A stretch of DNA of 36,764 nt, taken from NCBI RefSeq assembly GCF_001672975.1, contig NZ_LZKU01000173.1, forward strand, positions 1 through 36,764, given 5' to 3'. A program made the translations under genes and the position numbers. Under the pieces are notes generated by a model. That model saw only the letters and a program-made list of their open reading frames with translations, was not told the DNA's origin and did no database searches. The stretch is from Mycobacterium sp. 1465703.0. GTDB lineage: Bacteria > Actinomycetota > Actinomycetes > Mycobacteriales > Mycobacteriaceae. This document shows positions 1 through 8,106 of the stretch, piece after piece; position 1 is the first letter of the stretch, and each line of letters opens with the position of its first letter.

Positions 1-853
1 GCTGTGCGGTGATGTCGAAGTCGATCGGGCTGACATCGTCGGCGGGCACAAAGATCGTCCGTCGGACGGTGCACGGGTCATCGATGTAGGCGTTGTCTTG
101 ATTGCTCACCAACGTCTCTATCGCCGCAATGCCCAACGACACCGGCCCGTGCACCGGATGGGTGGGCGGAATACCGGGACGTGCGGATAAGCGGATCCCG
201 AAGGTGGGCCATTGTGGTTTGCCGTCGGCCCGGTCGAACAGTTCGACCGGGAAATCCGACAACAATCCGCCGTCCACCCATGTCGCGCCGCCGACCCGAA
301 CCGGCTCGAACACATACGGAATAGCCGAGGAGGCATGCACCGCGCGCGCCACCGAGAAGTCGTCGGGGTCGATGCCATAGGAGTTGAGATCCCACGGGAT
401 TCGGACCAGCCGCCGCCGGGACAGGTCGCTGGCCGTCACCACCAGCGACCAAGCGAACTGTTCGGGCGCGTCGCCGGTGCGCAAATCGCCAAAAGTCTTC
501 ACCCCGAGATCGCCGAGCAGACCGGTAAGCAACTGCTCCAGATACGCACCGCGATAGACACCGTCTGACGTCAATAAGGACAGTGCCCCGCCGATCAGCG
601 GCACTCGTCCAATCAGGCTGCGGTCCTGAAACTTCCGATAGTCGATGTTTCGCATCACGTCGGCCAACCGGCTCAGCGGCTCGCGGGCCACCTGCAGGGC
701 CGCGACCAGCGAAGCAACGATCGCGCCGGCACTGGTTCCCGCCACACGCGGAAATCGGTAGCCGGCCTGGGCCAGCGCATCGACCGCGCCAACCAATCCG
801 ATCCCCCGCACGCCACCGCCCTCACACACCAAATCGGCTCGGTCTGTACTCAC
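1..853 (-). CDS. Patatin-like phospholipase family protein, Rv2037c-like (3' end missing)
   Basis: Seen: the reverse strand from a GTG at 853 gives an open frame running off the left edge, about 284 codons. It carries the three patatin signatures: a glycine-rich oxyanion loop EGGGVRG (residues 11-17), the nucleophile elbow GTSAG with Ser41, and a DGG motif near residue 192 supplying the catalytic Asp. Known: patatin-domain proteins are Ser-Asp dyad lipid acyl hydrolases, and mycobacteria encode several. It is the last gene of the sugar-importer run, 81 bp downstream of the ATPase gene, matching the position of Rv2037c. No signal peptide is visible. The substrate is unknown, and the C-terminus lies outside the window. 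The start could be slightly different because upstream codons stay open for a short distance. Confidence 0.88.
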   Translation of the reverse strand, partial: MSTDRADLVCEGGGVRGIGLVGAVDALAQAGYRFPRVAGTSAGAIVASLVAALQVAREPLSRLADVMRNIDYRKFQDRSLIGRVPLIGGALSLLTSDGVYRGAYLEQLLTGLLGDLGVKTFGDLRTGDAPEQFAWSLVVTASDLSRRRLVRIPWDLNSYGIDPDDFSVARAVHASSAIPYVFEPVRVGGATWVDGGLLSDFPVELFDRADGKPQWPTFGIRLSARPGIPPTHPVHGPVSLGIAAIETLVSNQDNAYIDDPCTVRRTIFVPADDVSPIDFDITAQ

Positions 854-934
854 GTCAGTCCCCCCAACCGGATCGAGGCGAGCGTGCCCGCACGGCGCGC
901 CGAAAACCATAATCACACGATCCGTGCAGCGCGA

Positions 935-2005
935 TCAACAGATTCGGTGCCCATCCACCCCGAAGAAGTGCAGGTGTCCGGGCTCTGGGTGCAGCCGTAC
1001 CCGGCTGCCCTTCTGCGGTGGATTACGGCCGTCGGCCCGCGCGACGATGGGCGAATCGATTACCTTGCCGGAGCCGGTGATTCGTCCATACAGGTAGGCG
1101 TCCGCGCCCAGTTCCTCCACCACGTCAACCTCCATCTCGACGCCGAGCCCTCCCAGCTCGAAATGTTCGGGACGGACGCCGACCACGACCTCGCCGGTGG
1201 TGCTGGTGACCTCCCGCGGCAGTTTTATCGGCCAATCACCAAGAGACACACCCGAATCCACAATAGGAAGGGTGAACAAGTTCATCGCCGGCGATCCGAT
1301 GAATCCCGCCACGAAGACGTTGTTCGGATTCCGGTAGAGCTCACGGGGCGGCGCGAATTGCTGCAGTAGGCCGTCGCGCAGTACGGCGACGCGATCACCC
1401 ATCGTCATGGCTTCGACCTGGTCGTGGGTGACGTAGACGGTGGTCGTCCCCAACCGGCGTTGCAATGCGGCGATCTGGTTGCGGGTCTGTACCCGCAGTT
1501 TGGCGTCGAGGTTGGACAGCGGTTCGTCCATCAGGAACACCTGCGGTCGGCGCACGATGGCGCGGCCCATCGCCACTCGCTGGCGCTGTCCGCCGGAGAG
1601 GTCTTTGGGTTTGCGATCGAGATACGGTTGCAGGTCAAGCAATTTCGCCGCATCCAACACCCGGTCGCGGATCTGCGCCTTCGGGGTCTTGGCAATTTTC
1701 AAGGCGAAGCCCATATTCTGGGCTACCGTCATGTGCGGGTAGAGCGCGTAGTTTTGAAAGACCATCGCCACGTCGCGGTTCTTGGGATCGACGTTGGTGA
1801 CATCTCGGTCGCCGATCCGGATGTGTCCGGAATCGACGACTTCCAGTCCGGCAACCATGCGCAGCGATGTGGTCTTGCCGCATCCGGATGGTCCCACCAG
1901 GACGACGAATTCACCGTCATCGACAACGAGGTCCAGGTTGTCCAGTGCCGGGCGGTCCGATCCCGGGTAGCGCCGGGTCGCCTGCTCGAACGTCACCGAA
2001 GCCAT
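935..2005 (-). CDS. Sugar ABC transporter ATP-binding protein (UgpC/MsmK type), Rv2038c-like
   Basis: A 356-residue ABC ATPase starting at ATG 2005. Walker A GPSGCGKT lies at residues 38-45, the Q-loop Gln in VFQNYALYP around 84, the signature LSGGQ at 136-140, Walker B VFLMDE at 156-161, and the H-loop in VTHDQ further on. The C-terminal 110 residues, with a VGVRPEHF motif, are the TOBE/MalK-type regulatory domain. Known: such ATPases energise carbohydrate or glycerol-phosphate uptake through two permeases. The start is 2 bp after the stop of the upstream permease gene, so the two are almost certainly cotranslated. Length and order match the M. tuberculosis Rv2038c-Rv2041c system. The sugar cannot be told from sequence. 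Confidence 0.95.
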   Translation of the reverse strand: MASVTFEQATRRYPGSDRPALDNLDLVVDDGEFVVLVGPSGCGKTTSLRMVAGLEVVDSGHIRIGDRDVTNVDPKNRDVAMVFQNYALYPHMTVAQNMGFALKIAKTPKAQIRDRVLDAAKLLDLQPYLDRKPKDLSGGQRQRVAMGRAIVRRPQVFLMDEPLSNLDAKLRVQTRNQIAALQRRLGTTTVYVTHDQVEAMTMGDRVAVLRDGLLQQFAPPRELYRNPNNVFVAGFIGSPAMNLFTLPIVDSGVSLGDWPIKLPREVTSTTGEVVVGVRPEHFELGGLGVEMEVDVVEELGADAYLYGRITGSGKVIDSPIVARADGRNPPQKGSRVRLHPEPGHLHFFGVDGHRIC

Positions 2006-2007
2006 GT

Positions 2008-2850
2008 CTAACCCCCCATCCCGGTGACGGCGATACCGCGGACAAATGAGCGTTGCGCGATCCCGTAGATGATGACAAGGGGCAGCATGATCAACATCGA
2101 GGTCGCCATCAGCACCGGCCATCGGGCAACGTACTCGCCCTTCATCCGGACCAGGCCCAGTGTCAGGGTGGCCAAGCTGTTGCGCTGAATCATCAGCAGT
2201 GGCCACAGGAAATCGTTCCAGACGTTGACCCAGGTGAGCACGGCAAGCACCATCACCGCCGGCCTCGCGTGGGGCAACAGGATTCGCCAATAGACCTGCC
2301 ACGGTGTACAACCGTCGAGAATCGCCGCCTCCTCCAGATCGGTGGGCAGGGTGCGGAAGAACTGCCGCATCAGGTATGTGCCGAACGCGCTGCCGAAGAA
2401 CCCCGGCACGATCATCGCCCACGGCGTGTCGACCCATCCCAATGTCCGCATCACAAGAAACTGCGGGATCACCGTCACCGTCAGGGGCACCATCAGTGTG
2501 CCGAGGTACACAACGAACAGCGCATCGCGGCCGCGGAAATCCAGCCGTGCAAAGGCATATCCGGCCAGTGAGCAAAAGAAGACATGCCCTGCGGTGACAC
2601 ATCCCGCGTACAGCACCGTGTTGAAAAACATTCGGCCGAACGGCATCAGCGCGAACACTTCGGTGTAGTTGGACCACCTCGGGCGCGTCGGCAGCAGGGT
2701 GGGCTCGCTGACCTCGCCTTCGGTTTTCAGCGAACCCGACACCGCCCAGGCAATCGGGAACAGCGCGCACCAGGCGATGGCGAGCAGCGCGGCATAGACC
2801 ATGCCGCCGCGTAACGCGGTGTGCTTGATGACACCCTCACTTAAGCCCAC
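2008..2850 (-). CDS. Sugar ABC transporter permease (UgpE/MalG type), Rv2039c-like
   Basis: A 280-residue inner-membrane permease with about six hydrophobic segments. The EAA loop that docks on the ATPase is visible as EEAAILDGCTPWQVYWRILLP. I chose the GTG at 2850 over an upstream start because it gives the family length and sits inside the end of the preceding permease gene (14-bp overlap), which suggests translational coupling. The MalG-like C-terminus ends with a short cytoplasmic tail (RSFVRGIAVTGMGG). It should pair with the 2837-3805 permease to make the membrane channel of the importer. Confidence 0.92.
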   Translation of the reverse strand: MGLSEGVIKHTALRGGMVYAALLAIAWCALFPIAWAVSGSLKTEGEVSEPTLLPTRPRWSNYTEVFALMPFGRMFFNTVLYAGCVTAGHVFFCSLAGYAFARLDFRGRDALFVVYLGTLMVPLTVTVIPQFLVMRTLGWVDTPWAMIVPGFFGSAFGTYLMRQFFRTLPTDLEEAAILDGCTPWQVYWRILLPHARPAVMVLAVLTWVNVWNDFLWPLLMIQRNSLATLTLGLVRMKGEYVARWPVLMATSMLIMLPLVIIYGIAQRSFVRGIAVTGMGG

Positions 2851-3805
2851 GGGAAGTCTCCAAGGATCGTCGATGGCCGACACGCAACTGCACCACGGTC
2901 AGCACCAGCAGCACGGCGAACATCACCCACGCCAGCGCGGAGGCATATCCGAATTCGAGAAACGAGAACGCATGCTGGAACAGCATGATGCCTAGGACGT
3001 AGGTCGCCGATTCCGGCCCGCCGCTGGGGCCGTTGAGGACATAGACCAGGTCGAACGCCTGGAAGGCGTGGATGACGGAGATGATGACCACGAACGAGAT
3101 CGAGCCCCGGATCAACGGAACGGTGATCGAGACGAATTGTCTTATCTCGCTGGCACCATCGATTTTGGCTGCCTCGTAGACGGTTTCCGGAACGCCTTGC
3201 ATCGCGGCCAGCAGCACGACGGTGGCGAAAGGCACGCTGCGCCAGACGCTGACGATGCACAGTGAGGCCATCGCCCATCGGGGCTCGACCAACCAGGGCA
3301 CCGGGCCGAGCCCGATCCAGCCGAGCATGATGTTGAGCAGCCCGTTGTCGGTGTTGAACACGAACTGCCACACCACCGCCATCACGACCGACGAGATCGC
3401 CAGTGGCAGAAAGACAATCGTTCGGAAGATGCCGATGCCCCTGACCTTCTGGTTCAGCACACCCGCCACGGCCAGGCTGATCAGGACAGTCGGCACCACC
3501 GTCCCGACGGTGAAGATCACCGTGTTGCGAATCGCGATCAAGAAGAGCGGATCCGAGGTGAACAGCTCTCCGAAGTTCTTCAGCCCGACAAATTTTGGCG
3601 GTGTGAAAACATCCCAACGCTGAAAGCTCATGTATAGCGAGAAGCCCAGCGGGAAGAGCATGAGCACGGCGACCGCCACCATGTTGGGTGCGACGAACAA
3701 CCGGCCCGCCCATGCGTGGCGGCGCCACGGGCTCGGGCTGTTCGGAGCCTTCCGGCCGGCCTCGCCCGCCGCAGCGGGCACGGCGCGTGCGTCCATCGTG
3801 CTCAT
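2837..3805 (-). CDS. Sugar ABC transporter permease (UgpA/MalF type), Rv2040c-like
   Basis: A 322-residue permease. A short Ala/Pro-rich cytoplasmic leader precedes a first membrane span (FVAPNMVAVAVLMLFPLGF), and about five further spans follow. The EAA loop reads YEAAKIDGASEIRQFVSITVP. The start ATG at 3805 overlaps the stop of the binding-protein gene as ATGA. A second in-frame ATG at 3796 would shorten it by three residues. Known: UgpA/MalF-type permeases form a heterodimer with the UgpE/MalG type. The N-terminal leader seems longer than I remember for Rv2040c, so the true start could be internal. Confidence 0.92.
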   Translation of the reverse strand: MSTMDARAVPAAAGEAGRKAPNSPSPWRRHAWAGRLFVAPNMVAVAVLMLFPLGFSLYMSFQRWDVFTPPKFVGLKNFGELFTSDPLFLIAIRNTVIFTVGTVVPTVLISLAVAGVLNQKVRGIGIFRTIVFLPLAISSVVMAVVWQFVFNTDNGLLNIMLGWIGLGPVPWLVEPRWAMASLCIVSVWRSVPFATVVLLAAMQGVPETVYEAAKIDGASEIRQFVSITVPLIRGSISFVVIISVIHAFQAFDLVYVLNGPSGGPESATYVLGIMLFQHAFSFLEFGYASALAWVMFAVLLVLTVVQLRVGHRRSLETSRGLK

Positions 3806-5127
3806 GGGCTGCGCAGCACCTCGTCGACGGAGCGGGACAATCCAGCCAGTGACGTCGCCGGCTGGCGGCCCCGTAGCACCGGGCCAAAGTTGCGGTCCAT
3901 CAAGGCATTGACCTTCTCCCACGCCGGGGTGATCGGCAAGCCTTGGGAAAAGCCCGGCCCTTCTGTGAGCACGCTCAGATTGCCCAGCCGTCGATGGGCC
4001 TTGGCGAATCCGTCCGATTTGAGCGCTGACCGCAGCACCGGAACGAACAGACAGGATTCGCCGATCAACGCTTGCCCGACGGGCCCGGCTGCGAACTTCA
4101 CGAACTCCCACGCCTGCTCCTTGCGTGGGCTGCTCGCTGAGATGGCCAGACCGGTGGCACCGATGTCGGAACACGCGGCATGTCCCTTGCCCAGCGCCGG
4201 GCCGATCGGCAATGGAGCGACATCGAAATCGAGGTCCTCGGCGCGGATGTAGGTCTGGTATCGCCAGTGACCACCAAGCGCGATCGCCGCCCGGCCTACC
4301 GCGAACAGGTTGGGCGTGGACATCGACTGCGTCTCCGAAGCGTTGGGCGCGACCCGGTAAATGTTGGACAGATCGGCGTAGAACTGCACCGCCTCCTGGA
4401 ACGCCGCGTTATCGAAGTTGAAGTGGGTCGGATTCAGGCGCGGGTCAGACCACGCAACGCCATTGTTCATCCCGAACAAGCCGGCCGAGTAGTAGGAGCC
4501 CCAGGTATTGACGAATCCGTACTGTGCGGCGCGCCCGGATGCGTCACGTCTGGTCAGGGCGCGCGCCGTGTCGAGGAATTCGGCGAAATCCCAAGGTTCT
4601 TGCCACGTCGTGGGCGGAGCGGGCACCCCCGCTTCGGCGAAGAGCCGTTTGTTGTAGAACAGGTAGTTGCCCGACCATTGCTCGGGAAGTGCGTACTGTT
4701 TGTCGTTGAAGGTGAAGGTCTCGTACAGCGCCGGGATGCTGTCCGCCTTGATCTGGTCGGCAAAGTCCTTGTCGCGCGCCAACAGCGTATTCATGTCCAG
4801 CAGGACACCGCGATCGGCGAGCTCAGCGTAGGACAGTTCCCACGCCATCAGTACGTCGGGGCATTTACCCCCGGCGCAAAACGTCGAAAGCTGTTGCATG
4901 ACGCCCGGACCGGACTGTACCGGGCGAACCTTGATATCGGGATGACGGCGCTGAAACTCATCGACGATGCGCATCCTGGCGTCACGCTCGTCTGGATTGG
5001 CGGCGAAGAAGAAGGTCAGCGCGTCGTCCTCGGAGGCGCAACCGGCCGGCCACGGCGCCAGCGCCGCCGCGGAAAGCGCACCGGCGCCGCGCAGCAGGCT
5101 GCGTCGTCCGAACGGCTTATCGAGCAT
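3802..5127 (-). CDS. Sugar-binding lipoprotein of the ABC importer, Rv2041c-like
   Basis: A 441-residue extracellular solute-binding protein (family 1). The N-terminus has a twin-arginine motif (GRRSLLRG, Arg8-Arg9), a hydrophobic stretch and a lipobox PAGC with Cys30, so it is probably exported by Tat and lipid-anchored. The mature part has the typical ITVEFQ-like opening (VDEFQRRHPDIKV) and the central aromatic-rich binding lobe. I chose ATG 5127 because a good ribosome-binding site (GGGAGAG) lies just upstream and because this start places the Tat motif at the very N-terminus. A longer frame to 5142 exists. The gene overlaps the end of the sigma-factor gene by 11 bp. Confidence 0.92.
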   Translation of the reverse strand: MLDKPFGRRSLLRGAGALSAAALAPWPAGCASEDDALTFFFAANPDERDARMRIVDEFQRRHPDIKVRPVQSGPGVMQQLSTFCAGGKCPDVLMAWELSYAELADRGVLLDMNTLLARDKDFADQIKADSIPALYETFTFNDKQYALPEQWSGNYLFYNKRLFAEAGVPAPPTTWQEPWDFAEFLDTARALTRRDASGRAAQYGFVNTWGSYYSAGLFGMNNGVAWSDPRLNPTHFNFDNAAFQEAVQFYADLSNIYRVAPNASETQSMSTPNLFAVGRAAIALGGHWRYQTYIRAEDLDFDVAPLPIGPALGKGHAACSDIGATGLAISASSPRKEQAWEFVKFAAGPVGQALIGESCLFVPVLRSALKSDGFAKAHRRLGNLSVLTEGPGFSQGLPITPAWEKVNALMDRNFGPVLRGRQPATSLAGLSRSVDEVLRSP

Positions 5128-6109
5128 CGCTCTCCCGGTCATGTTTCGTTGCCGACTCCCCGGCCGGCGGTCCCTGGCGTCCTTGGTACCCGATGAGGTT
5201 GTGATGTTCCTGGCTCGGCCACCGGGGCAGCCTCAGCGCCGCCCGACGGATTCGCTCGGCATCTCCGGTGATGTCGATCGCATGAATGCGATCATCGGCA
5301 CCGATGCCGATCACCAGCAGAATCTGAGCGCGCCCACCGGCCGCGATCACGATGCCCGGTGCCCCGTCGATGAGCATGACAGCACCGGCGCGCGCCCGCT
5401 GAGCGAACCGGCGAGTCTCCTCGGCAACCTGGGCGGCGCCGCGCAGCATGGTTGGCACATCGGCGGGGACGAGGGCCGGGTCGACGGTGCGCACCACCTC
5501 AGGAGCCAGCAGTTCGAGTAGACGGGCGATATCGCCCCCGCGCGAAGCCGACAGAAATGCGTCCACCACTTCCAGGTGGTGCGCGGTGCTGCCGGGCCGG
5601 GCGACCGGGTCGGCATGCAGTCGCTCACGCGCCCTGCTTGCCAGCTTCTTCGCCGAGTCCGGTGACCGATTGGTGATCGCAGCGATCTGCTCGAACGGCA
5701 TGGCGAAGACGTCGTGCAGCACGAACGCAACGCGCTGCGCGGGTGAGAGCCGGTCGAGCACAACGAGCAACGCGCTGCTCACCGACTCCGTCAGCAACAC
5801 GTCGTCGTCGGCCGGCGCCGACGCCGGCTGCGCCAGCCGGTCTACGTCGGTGTCGGTGAGTGGTTCTTCGGCGCGGCGCTTGCGCAGGCGAAGCTGGTCG
5901 AACGCCTCGCGCGCGGTGATCGTGGTCAGCCAGCCGGAGAGGTTGTCGACCGCGTCGAAGTCCGCACGGCTGGCCTTGAGCCACGCCGACTGCACGGCGT
6001 CGTCAGCGTCGGCCACCGAGCCCAGTAGCTGGTACGCGACCGATCTCAGGTGTCGTCGATCGGCGTCGAAACGTCGCGCCAGATCCGTCAGATTTTTTGT
6101 TGCGCTCAC
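5117..6109 (-). CDS. SigJ-type ECF RNA polymerase sigma factor with SnoaL-like C-terminal extension
   Basis: A 330-residue sigma factor from GTG 6109. Region 2 is visible as RSVAYQLLGSVADADDAVQSAWLK (written here as RSVAYQLLGSV then ADADDAVQSAWLK), and region 4 as LSPAQRVAFVLHDVFAMPFEQIA, within residues 20-180. The remaining 140 residues (VDAFLSASRGGD, then LIDGAPGIV, then IHAIDITGDAERI) resemble the SnoaL/NTF2-like extension of the ECF41/ECF56 groups. Known: in those groups the extension is fused to the sigma factor and modulates its activity in place of a separate anti-sigma factor. The DGGG motif typical of ECF41 is not seen. It overlaps the sugar-binding lipoprotein gene by 11 bp and faces the DoxX-like gene. 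I do not recall a sigma factor at this site in M. tuberculosis. Confidence 0.9.
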   Translation of the reverse strand: MSATKNLTDLARRFDADRRHLRSVAYQLLGSVADADDAVQSAWLKASRADFDAVDNLSGWLTTITAREAFDQLRLRKRRAEEPLTDTDVDRLAQPASAPADDDVLLTESVSSALLVVLDRLSPAQRVAFVLHDVFAMPFEQIAAITNRSPDSAKKLASRARERLHADPVARPGSTAHHLEVVDAFLSASRGGDIARLLELLAPEVVRTVDPALVPADVPTMLRGAAQVAEETRRFAQRARAGAVMLIDGAPGIVIAAGGRAQILLVIGIGADDRIHAIDITGDAERIRRAALRLPRWPSQEHHNLIGYQGRQGPPAGESATKHDRESDAR

Positions 6110-6110
6110 A

Positions 6111-6137
6111 GGTCACCTTTTCCACGCGGAAGTCGTC
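6111..6137 (+). promoter_or_regulatory. Possible ECF41-type promoter for the DoxX-like gene
   Basis: GGTCACC (6111-6117), a 16-bp spacer and CGTC (6134-6137) resemble the ECF41 consensus I remember, TGTCACA-N16-CGTC. It points away from the sigma gene toward the small membrane gene. Caution: the GGTCACC is also the complement of the sigma gene's Shine-Dalgarno-like AAGGTGACC, so the match may be accidental. Confidence 0.35.
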
Positions 6138-6188
6138 AAGAGGATGACCGCGTCCAACGGACTTCCTGTTGCAAAGGAGACCAGCACC

Positions 6189-6272
6189 ATGACCTTACCG
6201 ATTGTGCGCCGCCCTGCGCAGCGCGCGCATTCGACTCGCCGTGATGGAAATTGCTGCGCGACAAGGGATTGA
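6189..6272 (+). CDS. Possible 27-residue leader ORF
   Basis: A short ORF starts at ATG 6189, 9 nt after a strong AAAGGAGA ribosome-binding site, and ends at 6272, five bases before the DoxX-like start. The peptide is basic and contains adjacent Cys codons near its end (NCCATRD). The strong binding site argues it is translated, so it may couple or attenuate translation of the next gene. I do not recognise it. It could also be a remnant of a longer gene. Confidence 0.35.
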   Translation: MTLPIVRRPAQRAHSTRRDGNCCATRD

Positions 6273-6277
6273 TCCAG

Positions 6278-6628
6278 ATGAACACCGCAGTTGTCGTGAT
6301 CACACTGATTACCGCCGCTGTCACCGCCGCGATCGCCATAGCCGACTTGATACCGGCGCAGTTCGTTCTGGCAAACTCCGCCCAGGTGGGGGTGCCACGT
6401 TCGTGGTTACCGGCGCTGGGCGCGGTGAAGCTGGCCGGAGCCGCCGGGATTGTTGCCGGTCTGCTGGGCCCGCGGGGTTTGGGGATCGCAGCCGCCACCG
6501 GCCTGGTGTTGTTTTTCGTGGGTGCGGTGGTGACGCACCTCAGAGCACACGTCCTGTACAACATCGCTTTTCCCGGAGCTTACCTGTGTCTGTCCGCGGC
6601 ATCGCTGGCGCTGATGGTGATCCGCTGA
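6278..6628 (+). CDS. DoxX-like small membrane protein
   Basis: A 116-residue hydrophobic protein with about four membrane spans and the DoxX_2-like features of a short N-terminal helix, a WLPALGAVKLAGAAG segment and a final helix. ATG 6278 was preferred to a start nine codons upstream because the leader ORF ends just before it. Known: DoxX-like proteins are small membrane proteins sometimes tied to redox stress, and mostly of unknown function. It diverges from the ECF sigma gene. ECF41-type sigma factors usually control the gene next to them, so it is the likely target. The stop is 21 bp from the convergent Rv2042c-like gene, with no clear terminator. Confidence 0.75.
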   Translation: MNTAVVVITLITAAVTAAIAIADLIPAQFVLANSAQVGVPRSWLPALGAVKLAGAAGIVAGLLGPRGLGIAAATGLVLFFVGAVVTHLRAHVLYNIAFPGAYLCLSAASLALMVIR

Positions 6629-6649
6629 GAAACATCCGATGCGCGGTGA

Positions 6650-7450
6650 TCAGGCGGGAAAGTAGCGGATCCGGTCGATCGCGTTGCCGCGCCAGGCGAC
6701 GTCGGCGAACATGATGGCGCGCCCGTGACCAGAGTTGAGTGAGACCGCGACAGTGGAACCCGCGCTGTTCATCTTGGTCGCGCCGGCCCCGTCCAGTAGT
6801 TCAACCAGCTCAGCCAGATCGAGTGGGTCCCGATCGCCCAAAGTCATTGCGGCATCAGGTGACAGCGCCCGCGCAGCGGAGAGATCGTCTTTCCCGGCGG
6901 CGGCGTGAAGAAACCTCCGCACCAGCTGTTGGTGGCGCGCTCCCGCCCGCCGGAATCCGGACGCGAAGCCCGCGGTCCCGCGCCACCCCTGGTTGCTCAA
7001 CAGCCCTGTGGACAGGCTCAGGGCAGGCGCCACCGCTCCCGTGCCGGTGCGCAGGAACTGCAGCATCATCGCGGGAAGCTCCCAATAGGCCCGCAGTTCA
7101 CCAATCTTCCACTCGCCGTTGGTTTCTCGAAGGTCGTAGCGCAGGAAGGCGGGGATGTACATCGTCGCCTTGGAGCCCATCGCGACCTCGAGCTCGAGAT
7201 CCCGCAGCACCGTCGTGCCGAACACGATGTCGAGATCGCGATGGAACTTGATGTCACGCGGACCGATGAACGTGTCGTAAAACCGGCCGATCTGGTCATG
7301 CCCGACGTGCGGGCGCGATCCGACCGGGTCCTCGACCCGTCCGTCGCCAGTGAACAGCCCCACCCAGCCGGCGCGATCGTGGGCGGCGGCTGCCTGCGGC
7401 GAGCGCTCCACCGCTGCCAGCAGCTGTAGCCGATCCAGTGGCACCACCAT
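6650..7450 (-). CDS. SnoaL/NTF2-like conserved protein, Rv2042c-like
   Basis: A 266-residue protein directly downstream of pncA, with the start ATG at 7450 overlapping the pncA stop as TGATG. The first 130 residues look like a SnoaL/NTF2-fold domain (AGWVGLFTGDGRVEDPVGS, then YDTFIGP and a FHRDLDIVFG strand). A second copy of the fold seems to follow (QQLVRRFLHAAAGKDDLSAARALSPDAAM as two parts, QQLVRRFLHAAAGKDD and LSPDAAM). No catalytic residues can be assigned. Synteny and length match Rv2042c. The role is unknown; translational coupling to pncA suggests coexpression. Confidence 0.85.
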   Translation of the reverse strand: MVVPLDRLQLLAAVERSPQAAAAHDRAGWVGLFTGDGRVEDPVGSRPHVGHDQIGRFYDTFIGPRDIKFHRDLDIVFGTTVLRDLELEVAMGSKATMYIPAFLRYDLRETNGEWKIGELRAYWELPAMMLQFLRTGTGAVAPALSLSTGLLSNQGWRGTAGFASGFRRAGARHQQLVRRFLHAAAGKDDLSAARALSPDAAMTLGDRDPLDLAELVELLDGAGATKMNSAGSTVAVSLNSGHGRAIMFADVAWRGNAIDRIRYFPA

Positions 7451-8010
7451 CACCCTCCCCCAACCAACTCGATGCCGGCAGATCGCATTTGCGCCAGAGC
7501 ATCGGCAGCCGAATCCTCCGACGAGGCGGCAGTGAGGTCCACCAGCACCCTGGTGGCCAGGCCCGCCCACGCCGCGTCCTCGGCGGTTCGCCGGACGCAG
7601 AAGTCGGTGGCGATGCCGGCCACGTCGACCTCGTCGACCCCCCGCTGCCGCAACCATTCCAGTAGCGTCGTCCCGTTCTCGTCGACACCCTCGAAACCGC
7701 TGTACGCCGCGGCGTAGGCGCCCTTGCGGAAAACCGCATCGATGTGCCTGATGTCCAGATCGGGGCGAAGATTCGCGCCCGCGCTGCCAGCGACACAGTG
7801 CATGGGCCACGACGACGAATAATCGGGCTGCTCGGAGAAATGGTCACCCGGGTCGATGTGGAAGTCCTGGGTCGCCACGATATAGCGGTATCCCGGCGCG
7901 TCGGCCAGATAGGCGTTGATCGCGGGCGCCACGTCAGTGCCGTGGACGGTCGGCACCGGACCGCCCTCGCAGAAATCGTTTTGCACGTCGACGATGATCA
8001 ACGCTCGCAC
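7450..8010 (-). CDS. pncA: Nicotinamidase/pyrazinamidase PncA
   Basis: A 186-residue isochorismatase-fold amidase that converts nicotinamide to nicotinate in NAD salvage and activates pyrazinamide in M. tuberculosis. With the GTG start at 8010 the length equals the M. tuberculosis enzyme and all known functional residues fall in register: catalytic Asp8, Lys96 and Cys138, and metal ligands Asp49, His51, His57 and His71. A GTG three codons upstream (8019) is possible, but GGTGGAG lies directly before 8010. Residue 137, His in the M. tuberculosis enzyme as I remember it (TDHC), is Phe here (TDFC). The next gene starts within the stop codon. Confidence 0.96.
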   Translation of the reverse strand: MRALIIVDVQNDFCEGGPVPTVHGTDVAPAINAYLADAPGYRYIVATQDFHIDPGDHFSEQPDYSSSWPMHCVAGSAGANLRPDLDIRHIDAVFRKGAYAAAYSGFEGVDENGTTLLEWLRQRGVDEVDVAGIATDFCVRRTAEDAAWAGLATRVLVDLTAASSEDSAADALAQMRSAGIELVGGG

Positions 8011-8106
8011 GCGCTCCACCCTATTCGGTGTCCACCTCTATGCCACTCTAGCTGCGCATATCGGCGTCGCGGTTTGCTCAACAAACAGTCGGGTAATACA
8101 CCGGCC

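Noticed and set aside
7744..8106. Extension of the DoxX-like protein upstream to 7744
   Set aside because: That region codes for pncA on the other strand, and the translated extension has no membrane or DoxX character. ATG 8107 begins the recognisable domain.
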